Shown here piece by piece: positions 1-7,708 of a stretch of 64,000 bases of DNA; the first letter of the stretch is position 1, and every line of letters begins with the position of its first letter. Under the pieces are notes generated by a model that did not search any database, was not told the origin of the DNA, and saw nothing but the letters and a program-made list of their open reading frames with translations. The stretch covers positions 1-64,000 of the forward strand of contig SVBZ01000012.1 of the NCBI GenBank assembly GCA_015058575.1, given 5' to 3'. The position numbers and the translations under genes were made by a program. This DNA comes from Pseudoselenomonas ruminantium. GTDB lineage: Bacteria; Bacillota; Negativicutes; Selenomonadales; Selenomonadaceae.

Positions 1-42
1 AAGGCATGCAGCGGACCAATACTAATAAGTCGAGGGCTTAAC
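1..42 (+). rRNA. 23S ribosomal RNA, 3' end (partial)
   Basis: The first 42 bases match the conserved 3' terminus of bacterial 23S rRNA (the ACTAATAAGTCGAGGGCTT region). The gene begins before the window. The 5S gene follows about 190 bp later, the usual order in an rrn operon. The exact 3' end is estimated. Confidence 0.93.
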
Positions 43-230
43 TTAAGCAGCGAGTTAAGTTTGAAGGAACGAAGTGACGCGCAAACTTTTACGAGTCGCT
101 TACTCCGAGCGAAGCGAAAGCGTAGCGAGTGAGTTTCCTTTAAAAGAATTCGTCCTGAAATAGTTCGTAACGAATACATCGCATTTCTTCTGTATAGTTT
201 TGAGTGGACATGGTTCATTCAATTGAATAT
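43..230 (+). other. 23S-5S internal spacer
   Basis: No gene is visible. AAGTTTG near 57 can pair with CAAACTT near 82, giving a hairpin just after the 23S end that may belong to rRNA processing. A run of short AGCGAA/AGCGTA/AGCGAG units lies near 105-132. Confidence 0.6.
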
Positions 231-346
231 CCGGTGACGATGCCTGTATGGTTCCACCTGTTCCCATACCGAACACAGTAGTTAAGCATACAGAGGCCGA
301 AAGTACTTGTCTGGAGACGGACTGGGAGGATAGGTAGTTGCCGGTT
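231..346 (+). rRNA. 5S ribosomal RNA
   Basis: The sequence has the 5S core (CCATACCGAACACAGTAGTTAAG near 266-288 is the conserved loop B/helix III region) and closing-stem halves CCGGTGACGA and GTTGCCGG. Its length of about 116 nt is normal. The ends are set by the closing stem and may be off by a few bases. Confidence 0.95.
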
Positions 347-350
347 TCAT

Positions 351-427
351 GGCGGCTTTGGTGAAGCGGTTAACACACTGGATTGTGGCTCCAGCATGCA
401 TGGGTTCGATCCCCATAAGTCGCCCCA
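351..427 (+). tRNA. tRNA-His (GTG)
   Basis: A full cloverleaf is present. Anticodon stem CTGGA/TCCAG encloses loop TTGTGGC, so the anticodon is GTG. The acceptor end has the extra G(-1) opposite C73 that is diagnostic of tRNA-His, and CCA is encoded. It lies directly downstream of 5S. Confidence 0.96.
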
Positions 428-438
428 TTTTAACTATT

Positions 439-514
<76 letters not shown>

Positions 515-521
515 TATATAT

Positions 522-612
522 GGAGTGGTACTCAAGAGGCTGAAGAGGACGGTTTGCTAAATCGTTAGGCTGGGTAACCGGTGCGGAGGTTCGAATCCTC
601 TCCACTCCGCCA
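522..612 (+). tRNA. tRNA-Ser (GCT)
   Basis: This is a class II tRNA with a long variable arm. Acceptor stem GGAGTGG/CCACTCC and an encoded CCA are present. Anticodon stem ACGGT/ATCGT encloses TTGCTAA, giving anticodon GCT. It is the last gene of the rrn-linked tRNA cluster. Confidence 0.96.
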
Positions 613-624
613 CTTGCGAATGTA

Positions 625-653
625 AGCTCTGACAATGGTCAGGGCTTTTTGTT
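625..653 (+). terminator. Terminator of the rrn/tRNA operon
   Basis: Stem AGCTCTGAC/GTCAGGGCT (9 bp, one G-T pair) with loop AATG is followed by a T-rich tract. It sits 13 bp after tRNA-Ser. Confidence 0.85.
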
Positions 654-696
654 TTGCTCGCATAAAATATCTGAAAATTATTGTTTATTTTTCAAA

Positions 697-725
697 TTGA
701 CAAGTGTCCTTTTCTTTGTTATTCT
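697..725 (+). promoter_or_regulatory. Promoter of the purine permease transcript
   Basis: TTGACA (697-702), a 17-bp spacer and TATTCT (720-725) place the start just before the guanine riboswitch. Confidence 0.8.
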
Positions 726-740
726 GTATTCCGTCATAAT

Positions 741-811
741 TCTTGTATAAGCCCACTGATATGGTGTGGGTGTTTCTACCAGACAGCCGTAAACTGTCAA
801 AGTCTATGAGG
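741..811 (+). promoter_or_regulatory. Purine (guanine-type) riboswitch
   Basis: All signature parts of the purine riboswitch are present. Loop L2 is GATATGG inside the CCCAC/GTGGG P2 stem. J2/3 contains GTTTCTACC. Loop L3 is CCGTAAA inside P3 GACAG/CTGTC. J3/1 reads GTCTAT, with a C at the specificity position (the known C74), which predicts guanine or hypoxanthine rather than adenine. P1 can form between 741-747 and 805-811 with several G-T pairs. The 3' strand of P1 overlaps the Shine-Dalgarno GAGGAGG (808-814) of the permease, so ligand binding should close the ribosome site. No intrinsic terminator is visible between the aptamer and the gene, so control is probably translational. Confidence 0.93.
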
Positions 812-825
812 AGGCTAATTTTTTT

Positions 826-2160
826 ATGCAAGCACAAACGGGTCAGCCGACCTTCCTGGAGCGCTTTTTCAAGCTGCGGGAGAAAAACACGACGGTCAAG
901 ACAGAGATCCTGGCCGGCTTTACAACGTTCATCGCTTTGGCGTATATCATGTTTGTCAATCCAAACATCCTGGCCGATGCTGGTGTTCCGAAGGAGGCAG
1001 CAATTGCTTCGACAATTTGGATTGCGGCCCTTTCAACCATGGTCATGGGCGTATTCGCTAATTATCCGGTAGCTTTAGCGCCTGGCATGGGGCTTAATGC
1101 ATTCTTTGCTTATTATGTATGTGGTGTCCTGCATCTGCATTGGACAGTAGCTTTGGGCGCAGTGTTCTTTTCTGGTGTATTGTTTCTTATCTTGACCATC
1201 AGTCATATCCGGCAGGCCATCATCAATGCGGTTCCACAGAATTTGCGTGTTGCCATCGGCGTTGGTATCGGCCTTTTCATTGCGTTTGTTGGTCTTAAGG
1301 GTACGGGACTTATCATTAGCGATCCGGCCACTTTCATTACGTTGGGACATGTTACCCAACCGACGACAGCACTAGCTTTGTTTGGGTTGATTTTTACTGG
1401 CGCACTGATGGCTCGCAATGTCCAGGGGGCAATCCTGCTGGGAATTGTGGCGACCACACTGTTATCCATGTGTCTTGGGTATTCCCCTGTACCGCATTCG
1501 TTTACAGATGTCATTAGCATGTCATTGCCGCATATGGGGGAGACATTCGGTAAGCTCGATATTGCTGGTGCTTGGAACTACGGTATCGTATCAATCATCT
1601 TCACGTTCACGGTTGTTGAATTGTTCGATAATATGGGGACGTTGATCGGTTTGACAGCGAAAGCCAAGATGGTCAAACCTAATGGTGAGATTGAGAACAT
1701 TGACCGGGCCTTGACGACAGATGCTGTCGGTACGATCTGCAGCTCGATTTTCGGTACGTCAACAGTCACTACTTATATTGAGAGTGCTGCTGGTATCGCT
1801 GCCGGAGGTAAGACCGGACTTACAGCAGTGACAGTCGCTATCCTGTTCCTGATTTCGTTGCTGTTTGCTCCGCTTATCGGTCTGGTTCCGGGATATGCGA
1901 CAGCACCGTCACTGATTCTTGTTGGTGCATTGATGATGAGCGAGGTCGGCAAGGTGAATTTCGAGGATTTCACCGATGCACTGCCGGCATTTCTGACCAT
2001 TATCATGATGCCGCTGACGTCTTCCATTGCTAATGGTTTTGCCTTCGGTTTTATCAGTTTTGCCTTCATCAAAACGCTTGGTGGCAAGGCTCGTGAAGTA
2101 AGTCTTATCATGTGGCTCGTCAGTATCGCCTTCCTAGTCAATCTGTTCATGCGTTCGTAA
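826..2160 (+). CDS. NCS2-family purine permease (guanine/hypoxanthine type)
   Basis: This 444-residue polytopic inner-membrane protein has about a dozen hydrophobic segments. It resembles the AzgA/PbuG branch of nucleobase:cation symporters: an N-terminal LAGFTTFIALAYI segment, GMGLNAFFAYYV near residue 88, and a central FTVVELFDNMGTLIGL motif. Family members import adenine, guanine or hypoxanthine with protons. The guanine-type riboswitch directly upstream supports guanine/hypoxanthine as substrate. The ATG at 826 is 11 nt after the Shine-Dalgarno GAGGAGG. It is a single-gene unit ended by a terminator at about 2185. The family is clear; exact substrate is inferred from the riboswitch. Confidence 0.93.
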   Translation: MQAQTGQPTFLERFFKLREKNTTVKTEILAGFTTFIALAYIMFVNPNILADAGVPKEAAIASTIWIAALSTMVMGVFANYPVALAPGMGLNAFFAYYVCGVLHLHWTVALGAVFFSGVLFLILTISHIRQAIINAVPQNLRVAIGVGIGLFIAFVGLKGTGLIISDPATFITLGHVTQPTTALALFGLIFTGALMARNVQGAILLGIVATTLLSMCLGYSPVPHSFTDVISMSLPHMGETFGKLDIAGAWNYGIVSIIFTFTVVELFDNMGTLIGLTAKAKMVKPNGEIENIDRALTTDAVGTICSSIFGTSTVTTYIESAAGIAAGGKTGLTAVTVAILFLISLLFAPLIGLVPGYATAPSLILVGALMMSEVGKVNFEDFTDALPAFLTIIMMPLTSSIANGFAFGFISFAFIKTLGGKAREVSLIMWLVSIAFLVNLFMRS

Positions 2161-2184
2161 CGGAAAATAACTATATTAATGATA

Positions 2185-2228
2185 ACAGGAAACACCATAG
2201 ATTCCGCTGCGGTGTTTCCTGTTTTTTT
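2185..2228 (+). terminator. Terminator of the purine permease
   Basis: A 12-bp stem ACAGGAAACACC/GGTGTTTCCTGT is followed by seven T residues. Confidence 0.9.
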
Positions 2229-2242
2229 GCTGATAGTTTTCC

Positions 2243-2271
2243 TTGACATTGGGCAGGGGCTATGATAAACT
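2243..2271 (+). promoter_or_regulatory. Promoter of rplU operon
   Basis: TTGACA (2243-2248), a 17-bp spacer and TAAACT (2266-2271). It lies upstream of a structured leader of about 130 nt. Confidence 0.7.
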
Positions 2272-2279
2272 TTTCTACT

Positions 2280-2395
2280 GTAGACGCGCGATACGTGCGT
2301 CTAGATTGGGCTATATGGCCCATCCCCAACCGCACAGCGGGGTTCCGTAAATCAGCTGTGTAACAGCTGTACCGCAGCTGGCGAGTAATCTATAG
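2280..2395 (+). promoter_or_regulatory. Candidate L21 ribosomal-protein leader
   Basis: The untranslated region before rplU folds into successive hairpins: TAGACGC/GCGTCTA (2281-2303), GGGC/GGCCC, CCCC/CGGGG around ACCGCACAG, and CAGCTG/CAGCTG. The order and the position before L21-Prp-L27 fit the known L21 leader of Firmicutes, an autoregulatory mRNA element. The match is by eye and from memory; a covariance-model search would settle it. Confidence 0.6.
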
Positions 2396-2407
2396 GGAGG
2401 TGTTTTT

Positions 2408-2719
2408 ATGTACGCTATTATCAAAACTGGTGGCAAGCAGTACAAGGTTTCCGAAGGTGATGTTATCACGGTTGAGAAGCTGGCTGCAGCTGAAGGCGAG
2501 GCTGTTGTCTTTGACGAAGTCCTGACGGTTGTCAACGATGGTGATGTCAAGGTCGGCAAGCCGGTTGTCGCAGGTGCCAAAGTAACGGGTAAAGTCGAGG
2601 CTCAGGGTAAAGATAAGAAGATCCTTGTTTTCAAATACAAGGCTAAATCCAACTATCGCAAACGTCAGGGTCATCGTCAGCCGTTCACGAAGGTTGTTAT
2701 CGAGAAAATCGAAGCTTAA
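2408..2719 (+). CDS. rplU: 50S ribosomal protein L21
   Basis: At 103 residues this is the normal length for L21. The protein starts [14 protein letters not shown], the classic L21 N-terminus, and ends with the RQGHRQPFT region typical of the family. L21 binds 23S rRNA domain VI in the large subunit. The Shine-Dalgarno GGGAGG precedes ATG 2408. It is first in rplU-prp-rpmA, the conserved Firmicutes order, and probably under leader control (2280-2395). Confidence 0.98.
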   Translation: MYAIIKTGGKQYKVSEGDVITVEKLAAAEGEAVVFDEVLTVVNDGDVKVGKPVVAGAKVTGKVEAQGKDKKILVFKYKAKSNYRKRQGHRQPFTKVVIEKIEA

Positions 2720-2722
2720 TCG

Positions 2723-3034
2723 ATGATTGAGATTCGCATATTTTCGCAAACAGATGGGAAGATATCCGGTTTTTCAGTTACGGGCCATAGCGGCACGGCT
2801 GAGCGGGGACAGGATATAGTCTGTGCTGGTGTTTCGTCGCTGACACAGACCGCTCTTTTGGGTATTATGGAGTACCTGCATCGCGAGGTCGATTACGACA
2901 TAGCGAGTGGAAAGCTCACAGTGAGACTCAAGAGCGCTCCCGATGATCTCACAGAAGCTATTATGCAATCGATGCTTCTAGGACTGATAGAGATTCAGAA
3001 GCTCAGTCCGGAGGCTGTCCGTATCTCAAAGTAA
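2723..3034 (+). CDS. prp: Ribosomal-processing cysteine protease Prp
   Basis: The 103-residue protein carries the Prp signature [18 protein letters not shown], containing the catalytic His and Cys (about residues 22 and 34). Prp removes the N-terminal extension of ribosomal protein L27 in Firmicutes and relatives that have one. The downstream rpmA does encode such an extension (MFIFDLQLF before AHKKG), so enzyme and substrate are adjacent and matched. It begins 3 nt after the rplU stop, implying co-translation. No Shine-Dalgarno of its own is obvious. Confidence 0.95.
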   Translation: MIEIRIFSQTDGKISGFSVTGHSGTAERGQDIVCAGVSSLTQTALLGIMEYLHREVDYDIASGKLTVRLKSAPDDLTEAIMQSMLLGLIEIQKLSPEAVRISK

Positions 3035-3048
3035 CGGAGGTGAATCTA

Positions 3049-3342
3049 ATGTTCATTTTTGATTTGCAGCTGTTCGCTCATAAAAAGGGTGTCAGCTCCA
3101 CGCGTAACGGCCGCGACAGCGAGTCCAAGCGCCTGGGCGTCAAGGAGCAGGCTGGCACGATCGTAACGGCTGGCAGCATCCTCGTCCGTCAGCGCGGTAC
3201 GCACTTCCATCCGGGCCATAACGTCGGCATCGGTAAGGATGACACGCTGTTCGCAAAAGTAGCCGGTAAGGTCGCTTTCGAGCGTAAAGGCCGCTACAAC
3301 CGTCAGGTTAGCGTCTACACGGCTGAAGAACAGGCTATGTAA
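3049..3342 (+). CDS. rpmA: 50S ribosomal protein L27 with cleavable N-terminal extension
   Basis: This is a 97-residue L27. The mature family start AHKKG is preceded by MFIFDLQLF, the nine-residue extension cut by Prp after the final F. I chose ATG 3049 because GGAGG (3036-3040) sits 8 nt upstream; an in-frame GTG at 3040 overlaps that Shine-Dalgarno and is unlikely. L27 reaches the peptidyl-transferase centre, and an uncleaved extension would block it. It is last of the rplU-prp-rpmA unit. Confidence 0.97.
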   Translation: MFIFDLQLFAHKKGVSSTRNGRDSESKRLGVKEQAGTIVTAGSILVRQRGTHFHPGHNVGIGKDDTLFAKVAGKVAFERKGRYNRQVSVYTAEEQAM

Positions 3343-3358
3343 GCCATGATATAACGAC

Positions 3359-3390
3359 ACCTGCGCGCTTTTTGAGCTGCGCAGGTATTG
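3359..3390 (+). terminator. Hairpin after rpmA
   Basis: Stem ACCTGCGC/GCGCAGGT is followed only by ATTGTTATATT, a weak T tail. It is probably a partial terminator of the rplU operon. Confidence 0.55.
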
Positions 3391-3445
3391 TTATATTGAA
3401 CATATAGTAACGGCGTTAAGTTGCGTTGTGGTGCATAAAGGTAAG

Positions 3446-3480
3446 AGCCGGTATTGAACACAATGCCGGCTTTTACTTTT
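3446..3480 (+). terminator. Second terminator before obgE
   Basis: Stem AGCCGGTATT/AATGCCGGCT with loop GAACAC is followed by TTTACTTTT. It lies about 45 nt before the obgE start and could also act as an attenuator. Confidence 0.7.
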
Positions 3481-3523
3481 ATTCATCACAGGGCAGAGAA
3501 AAGGTAAGGTTAAGGAGGATACT

Positions 3524-4804
3524 ATGCAGTTTATCGATCGTACACGTGTCATCGTCAAGGCGGGTGATGGTGGTCACGGAAAATCGGCATTCCGGCGTGA
3601 GAAATTTGTGCCGAAGGGTGGTCCGTCTGGTGGTGATGGCGGCCGCGGCGGTGATGTCATCTTTGTCGTTGACCCAAATATGAATACGCTGCTTTATTTC
3701 CGTTTTCATCGGAAATTTGCAGCCAAAAATGGTGAGAATGGTGACATCAAGAATCAGTATGGTGCCAATGCACCAGCCTGCTATGTCAATGTACCGCCTG
3801 GCACGATTGTCAAGGATGAGGCAACTGGACAGGTGTTGGCTGACCTTACGGAAATTGGCCAGCAGGCAGTTGTCTGCAAGGGCGGCCGTGGTGGCCGCGG
3901 CAATGCAAAATTTGCCAATTCTGCCAACCGCACGCCGACTTTTGCGGAGTTTGGCGAGCCGGGAGAGGCACGCAATCTGATCCTGGAGCTCAAATTGCTT
4001 GCTGATGTTGGCCTTGTCGGTTACCCAAGTGTTGGCAAGTCAAGTCTGGTGGCAAGCTGTTCGGCAGCACGTCCGGAGATTGCCGAGTATCATTTCACGA
4101 CGATCACTCCGGTTCTTGGCGTTGTTAAGACGGACTATGAGAAGAGTTTTGTCATGGCAGATATCCCGGGTCTTATCGAAGGTGCTGCTGATGGTGTGGG
4201 GCTGGGACATGATTTCCTGCGCCATGTTGAGCGCACGAAGCTCATCTTGCATATTGTCGATGCTTCGGGCTTGGAAGGGCGCGATCCGGTAGATGATTAT
4301 TACAAAATCAATACCGAGCTCAAGAAATACAGCGAAAAAATTGCTCGTCGTACGCAGATTCTCGTCGCCAACAAAATCGATATTCCCGAGGCACAGGAGA
4401 ATTTGCCGCGTCTCAGGAAGCTGGCCGAACAGGAAGGGCTGAAGTTCTTCGAGATTTCGGCAGCGACGCGCCAGGGGGTAAGTGACCTGATCAGCTATGT
4501 CGGTGAGTGGCTTGATAACTATGTCGAAGAACCAGAGACCGAAGAAGAAGTCAAGGTCTATGATGAGAATGAGGAAGATCCGGAAAAGGTCACGATTACG
4601 CGTGATATCAGCGGTGACTTTGTTGTTTCGGGCAAGTCCCTGGAGAAACTCGTAGCGATGACGAACTTCCTCAACGATGAGGCTGTGCGCCGTTTCCAAT
4701 ATATCTGGCGCATCAAAGGCATTGATGCCAAGCTAAAGGATAAGGGCATCAAAGAGGGCGATACGGTTCATATCGGTTCAATGGAGTTTGAATTCCGCGA
4801 ATAA
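3524..4804 (+). CDS. obgE: GTPase Obg (ribosome assembly)
   Basis: The protein has 426 residues in three domains. The Obg glycine-rich domain covers about 1-158 (KGGPSGGDGGRGGDV near 31). The G domain has Walker A GYPSVGKS at 166-173, a DIPGLIEGA switch II and NKID near 285. A C-terminal OCT domain covers about 345-426. Obg GTPases act in 50S subunit assembly and stress signalling. A strong Shine-Dalgarno AAGGAGG precedes ATG 3524. It begins a tight cluster with yhbY and proBA. Confidence 0.97.
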   Translation: MQFIDRTRVIVKAGDGGHGKSAFRREKFVPKGGPSGGDGGRGGDVIFVVDPNMNTLLYFRFHRKFAAKNGENGDIKNQYGANAPACYVNVPPGTIVKDEATGQVLADLTEIGQQAVVCKGGRGGRGNAKFANSANRTPTFAEFGEPGEARNLILELKLLADVGLVGYPSVGKSSLVASCSAARPEIAEYHFTTITPVLGVVKTDYEKSFVMADIPGLIEGAADGVGLGHDFLRHVERTKLILHIVDASGLEGRDPVDDYYKINTELKKYSEKIARRTQILVANKIDIPEAQENLPRLRKLAEQEGLKFFEISAATRQGVSDLISYVGEWLDNYVEEPETEEEVKVYDENEEDPEKVTITRDISGDFVVSGKSLEKLVAMTNFLNDEAVRRFQYIWRIKGIDAKLKDKGIKEGDTVHIGSMEFEFRE

Positions 4805-4827
4805 CTTACTAGATAGGAGGAAATATA

Positions 4828-5130
4828 TTGCTTAGAAATTCACTGACTGGCAAGCAGAAGAGCTTTTTGCGTTCGCTGGGCCAGAAACTTGAGCCTGTTG
4901 TCATGATGGGCAAGGAAGGTGTTACGCCGACTGTGGTCGAGGCTGCTCGTGAGGCTATCAAGAAACGTGAACTCATCAAGGTCCGTGTCTTGCAGAACTG
5001 CATGGAAGAGCCGGAAGATGCAATCATGATGCTGGCAGAGCGTGCGGACGTCAATCTCGTGCAGATTATCGGCCGCAATGGTCTGTTGTATAAACGTAAT
5101 TTTGACAAGCCGAAAATCGAACTGCCGTAA
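4828..5130 (+). CDS. yhbY: YhbY-family RNA-binding (CRM-domain) protein
   Basis: The 100-residue protein is a single CRM domain: N-terminal LTGKQKSFLRSLGQ, then the GKEGVTP loop corresponding to the GxxG RNA-binding motif. Family members associate with pre-50S particles. The start is TTG 4828, 7 nt after TAGGAGG; there is no better ATG. The link to obgE fits a joint role in large-subunit assembly. Confidence 0.93.
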   Translation: MLRNSLTGKQKSFLRSLGQKLEPVVMMGKEGVTPTVVEAAREAIKKRELIKVRVLQNCMEEPEDAIMMLAERADVNLVQIIGRNGLLYKRNFDKPKIELP

Positions 5131-5145
5131 AACGGGGGCGAGCCT

Positions 5146-6273
5146 ATGAACGCAAGAGAGCGGCTGCGCGATGCCAAGCGCATTGTCGTCAAGGTTGGGA
5201 CGAGCACGCTGGCTCATGAGACTGGCAAGCTTGATCTTTACCGCATCGATCATTTGATCCGCGAACTCGCGGATCTTCGGAATCAAGGCAAGGAAATGGT
5301 ACTCGTGTCGTCGGGCGCAATTGCTGCTGGTCTCGGGAAACTGGGATTGGCGAAGAAGCCGGAGTCCATTCCGGAAAAACAGGCTATTGCGGCTATTGGT
5401 CAGGGTGTGCTTATGCATATCTATGAGAAATTTTTTGCTGAGTATGGGCAGATCATGGGACAGGTTTTGTTGACCAAAGAAAATTCAGTCCGCCATAATC
5501 AGTACATTCATTCCCGTGATTCCTTGCTGGCGCAGCTGGCCATGGGGGCGATTCCGGTCATCAATGAAAATGATGCTGTTGCCGTTGACGAAATAAAGAT
5601 TGGCGACAATGATAATCTTTCAGCTATGGTGGCGACGCTGGTGGATGCTGATGCTCTTATTATCTTATCGGATATCGAAGGGCTTTATACGGCGAATCCA
5701 TCCGCGCATCCGGAGGCCGAGCTGATTTCGGAAATCCCTGAAATCACGCCAGAAATCGAGAAGATTGCTGGCGGGGCAGGATCGAAGCTTGGCACTGGTG
5801 GCATGATGACAAAAATCCAGGCAGCACAGGTGGCGATGAGCGCTGGCGTAACGATGGTCATTGCCTCAGGTGCGCGTGCTGGTGTTATCCGTGAAGTCTT
5901 GGCTGGCAAAACAGTGGGAACAGTGTTTCCTGCACGTGAATCGCATTTGCGTGTCCGTAAGAGCTGGCTGGCCTTTGGCAAACGCCTGGCTGGTGAATTG
6001 GTCGTCGATGATGGCTGCGCAGCAGCAATGCGTGAAAAGGGATCAAGTTTGCTGGCTGCAGGCGTTGTAGCTTGTGAAGGTGATTTCCATGCGGGCAATA
6101 CGGTGCGCGTGCTCAATCTGCGGCAGCAGGAAATTGCCCGTGGCATCGTGAATTATAATGCCGAAACTTTGCAGAAACTGCTGGGCCATAAGACGGAGGA
6201 CTTCTCGCGCCTGATTGGTGATGGAGGGCCCGAGGAGGTCATTCATCGCGACAATATGGTTCTGATGGTCTGA
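5146..6273 (+). CDS. proB: Glutamate 5-kinase
   Basis: The 375-residue protein is full length, with an amino-acid-kinase domain (VKVGTSTLAH near 16, VSSGAIAAGL near 54, NENDAVA, GTGGMMTKI) and a C-terminal PUA domain from about 280. It phosphorylates glutamate to gamma-glutamyl phosphate, the first and feedback-controlled step of proline synthesis, in the cytoplasm. It precedes proA by 20 bp. Its Shine-Dalgarno (GGGGGCG) is weak. Confidence 0.97.
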   Translation: MNARERLRDAKRIVVKVGTSTLAHETGKLDLYRIDHLIRELADLRNQGKEMVLVSSGAIAAGLGKLGLAKKPESIPEKQAIAAIGQGVLMHIYEKFFAEYGQIMGQVLLTKENSVRHNQYIHSRDSLLAQLAMGAIPVINENDAVAVDEIKIGDNDNLSAMVATLVDADALIILSDIEGLYTANPSAHPEAELISEIPEITPEIEKIAGGAGSKLGTGGMMTKIQAAQVAMSAGVTMVIASGARAGVIREVLAGKTVGTVFPARESHLRVRKSWLAFGKRLAGELVVDDGCAAAMREKGSSLLAAGVVACEGDFHAGNTVRVLNLRQQEIARGIVNYNAETLQKLLGHKTEDFSRLIGDGGPEEVIHRDNMVLMV

Positions 6274-6293
6274 TTACCTGAGGAGGAATTTGG

Positions 6294-7550
6294 ATGGATT
6301 TCGAAGCAGAGATGAGGAAGAAGGCCGAGGCTGCCCGTGCGGCAAGCCGCAAGCTCAGCGTTTTGCCGACTGGTATCAAGAACAAGGCGCTGCTGGCCAT
6401 GGCTGAGGTGCTGGAAAAGCGCAGTTCTGTGATCCTGGCCGCGAACGAACAGGATTTGGAGGCAGCCAGGCAAAAAGGGCTCAAGCGCTCCTATCTTGAC
6501 CGGCTTATGCTCAATGAAAGCCGTATCAGCCAGATGGCTGAAGGTCTTCGCCAAACGGCACAATTACCTGATCCGGTCAGTCAAGGCGATTATTCGGCAA
6601 CGCGCCCTAATGGTTTGGAGATTCGCCGGATACGGGTGCCGCTGGGGGTTATCGGTATCATCTATGAAGCGCGTCCCAATGTGACGGCTGATGCAGCTGG
6701 TCTTTGCCTCAAATCGGGCAACGCCGTCATCCTGCGGGGGGGCTCTGAAGCAATCCGTTCCAATACGGCAATCAGTTCACTGCTCGCTAAGGCTGCATAT
6801 GAGAATGGCATTCCTGAGGGCGCTTTGCAGTTTGTCGAGTTTACGGATCGTGCGGCCGTGGATGTCATGACCCATCTTTCCGGTTTGCTCGATGTTATCA
6901 TTCCGCGCGGTGGTGCCGGTCTTATCAAGCATATCGTTGCGAATAGCTCGGTGCCGGTTATTGAGACAGGTACCGGTGTCTGCCATACTTTTGTCGATGA
7001 ATCGGCAAATCAGGCCATGGCCGTTGAAATCGCGGTCAATGCCAAGACGTCGCATCCATCGGTCTGCAATGCTATGGAGACTTTATTGGTACACAAGGCC
7101 ATTGCGGCAGAATTTTTGCCGAAGCTTGCGGCTGCTATGGAAGAACGGCATGTCGAACTGCGTGGTTGTGAGCAGGCATGTGCCATTTGCCCTGCGATGG
7201 TTCCAGTAACAGAAGATGACTGGTCAACGGAATACGGCGACCTTATTCTGTCAGTCAAGGTAGTGGAAGATATAACGGCAGCCATTGCCCATATCAATCA
7301 CTATAATACCGGCCATTCAGAGGCTATCGTTACGGCAGATATCCGTAATGCACACCGCTTTCAGCGTGAAGTCGATGCTGCTGCTGTATATGTCAATGCC
7401 TCAACGCGTTTCACGGATGGCTTTGAATTCGGCTTTGGCGCTGAAATCGGCATCAGCACGCAGAAGCTGCATGCGCGTGGACCTATGGGGCTTATGGAAC
7501 TTACGAGCACGAAGTATTTGATTTATGGTGAGGGGCAGGTACGCGGATGA
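6294..7550 (+). CDS. proA: Glutamate-5-semialdehyde dehydrogenase
   Basis: The 418-residue protein is in the ProA branch of the aldehyde dehydrogenase superfamily. IYEARPNVTADAAGLCLKSG near residue 122 and ETGTGVCHTFVDE (catalytic Cys) near 225 are typical. It reduces gamma-glutamyl phosphate with NADPH to glutamate semialdehyde, which cyclises to the proline precursor. GAGGAGG lies upstream of ATG 6294. Its stop overlaps the start of the small ORF at 7547 (ATGA). Confidence 0.97.
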   Translation: MDFEAEMRKKAEAARAASRKLSVLPTGIKNKALLAMAEVLEKRSSVILAANEQDLEAARQKGLKRSYLDRLMLNESRISQMAEGLRQTAQLPDPVSQGDYSATRPNGLEIRRIRVPLGVIGIIYEARPNVTADAAGLCLKSGNAVILRGGSEAIRSNTAISSLLAKAAYENGIPEGALQFVEFTDRAAVDVMTHLSGLLDVIIPRGGAGLIKHIVANSSVPVIETGTGVCHTFVDESANQAMAVEIAVNAKTSHPSVCNAMETLLVHKAIAAEFLPKLAAAMEERHVELRGCEQACAICPAMVPVTEDDWSTEYGDLILSVKVVEDITAAIAHINHYNTGHSEAIVTADIRNAHRFQREVDAAAVYVNASTRFTDGFEFGFGAEIGISTQKLHARGPMGLMELTSTKYLIYGEGQVRG

Positions 7551-7708
7551 ATTGGCTGACTGGCTATGGCCGGACCATCCGCCAGTATCTGGCAACGCCC
7601 AAGGGACGTCATGATGCCAGGGATTATAGCCAGGCCGTGCTTATCATCCTGTTGACGATGCTGGTGGCTTTGCTGGTCTGCTGGAGAGGAGGCGAATTGC
7701 TGTCATGA
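7547..7708 (+). CDS. 53-residue single-pass membrane microprotein, function unknown
   Basis: A small reading frame starts at ATG 7547, overlapping the proA stop as ATGA, and ends at TGA 7708, overlapping the nadD start at 7705 as ATGA. The product has a basic N-terminal half (GYGRTIRQYLATPKGRHDAR) and one hydrophobic segment (AVLIILLTMLVALLVCW, about residues 30-46). The tight coupling on both sides argues that it is translated. I do not recognise a family. It could be a small anchor or regulator, or only a device for translational coupling into nadD. Confidence 0.65.
   Translation: MNWLTGYGRTIRQYLATPKGRHDARDYSQAVLIILLTMLVALLVCWRGGELLS

Noticed and set aside
3426..3683. An 85-codon frame before and inside obgE
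   Set aside because: It starts upstream of a terminator hairpin and overlaps the certain obgE N-terminus in another frame.
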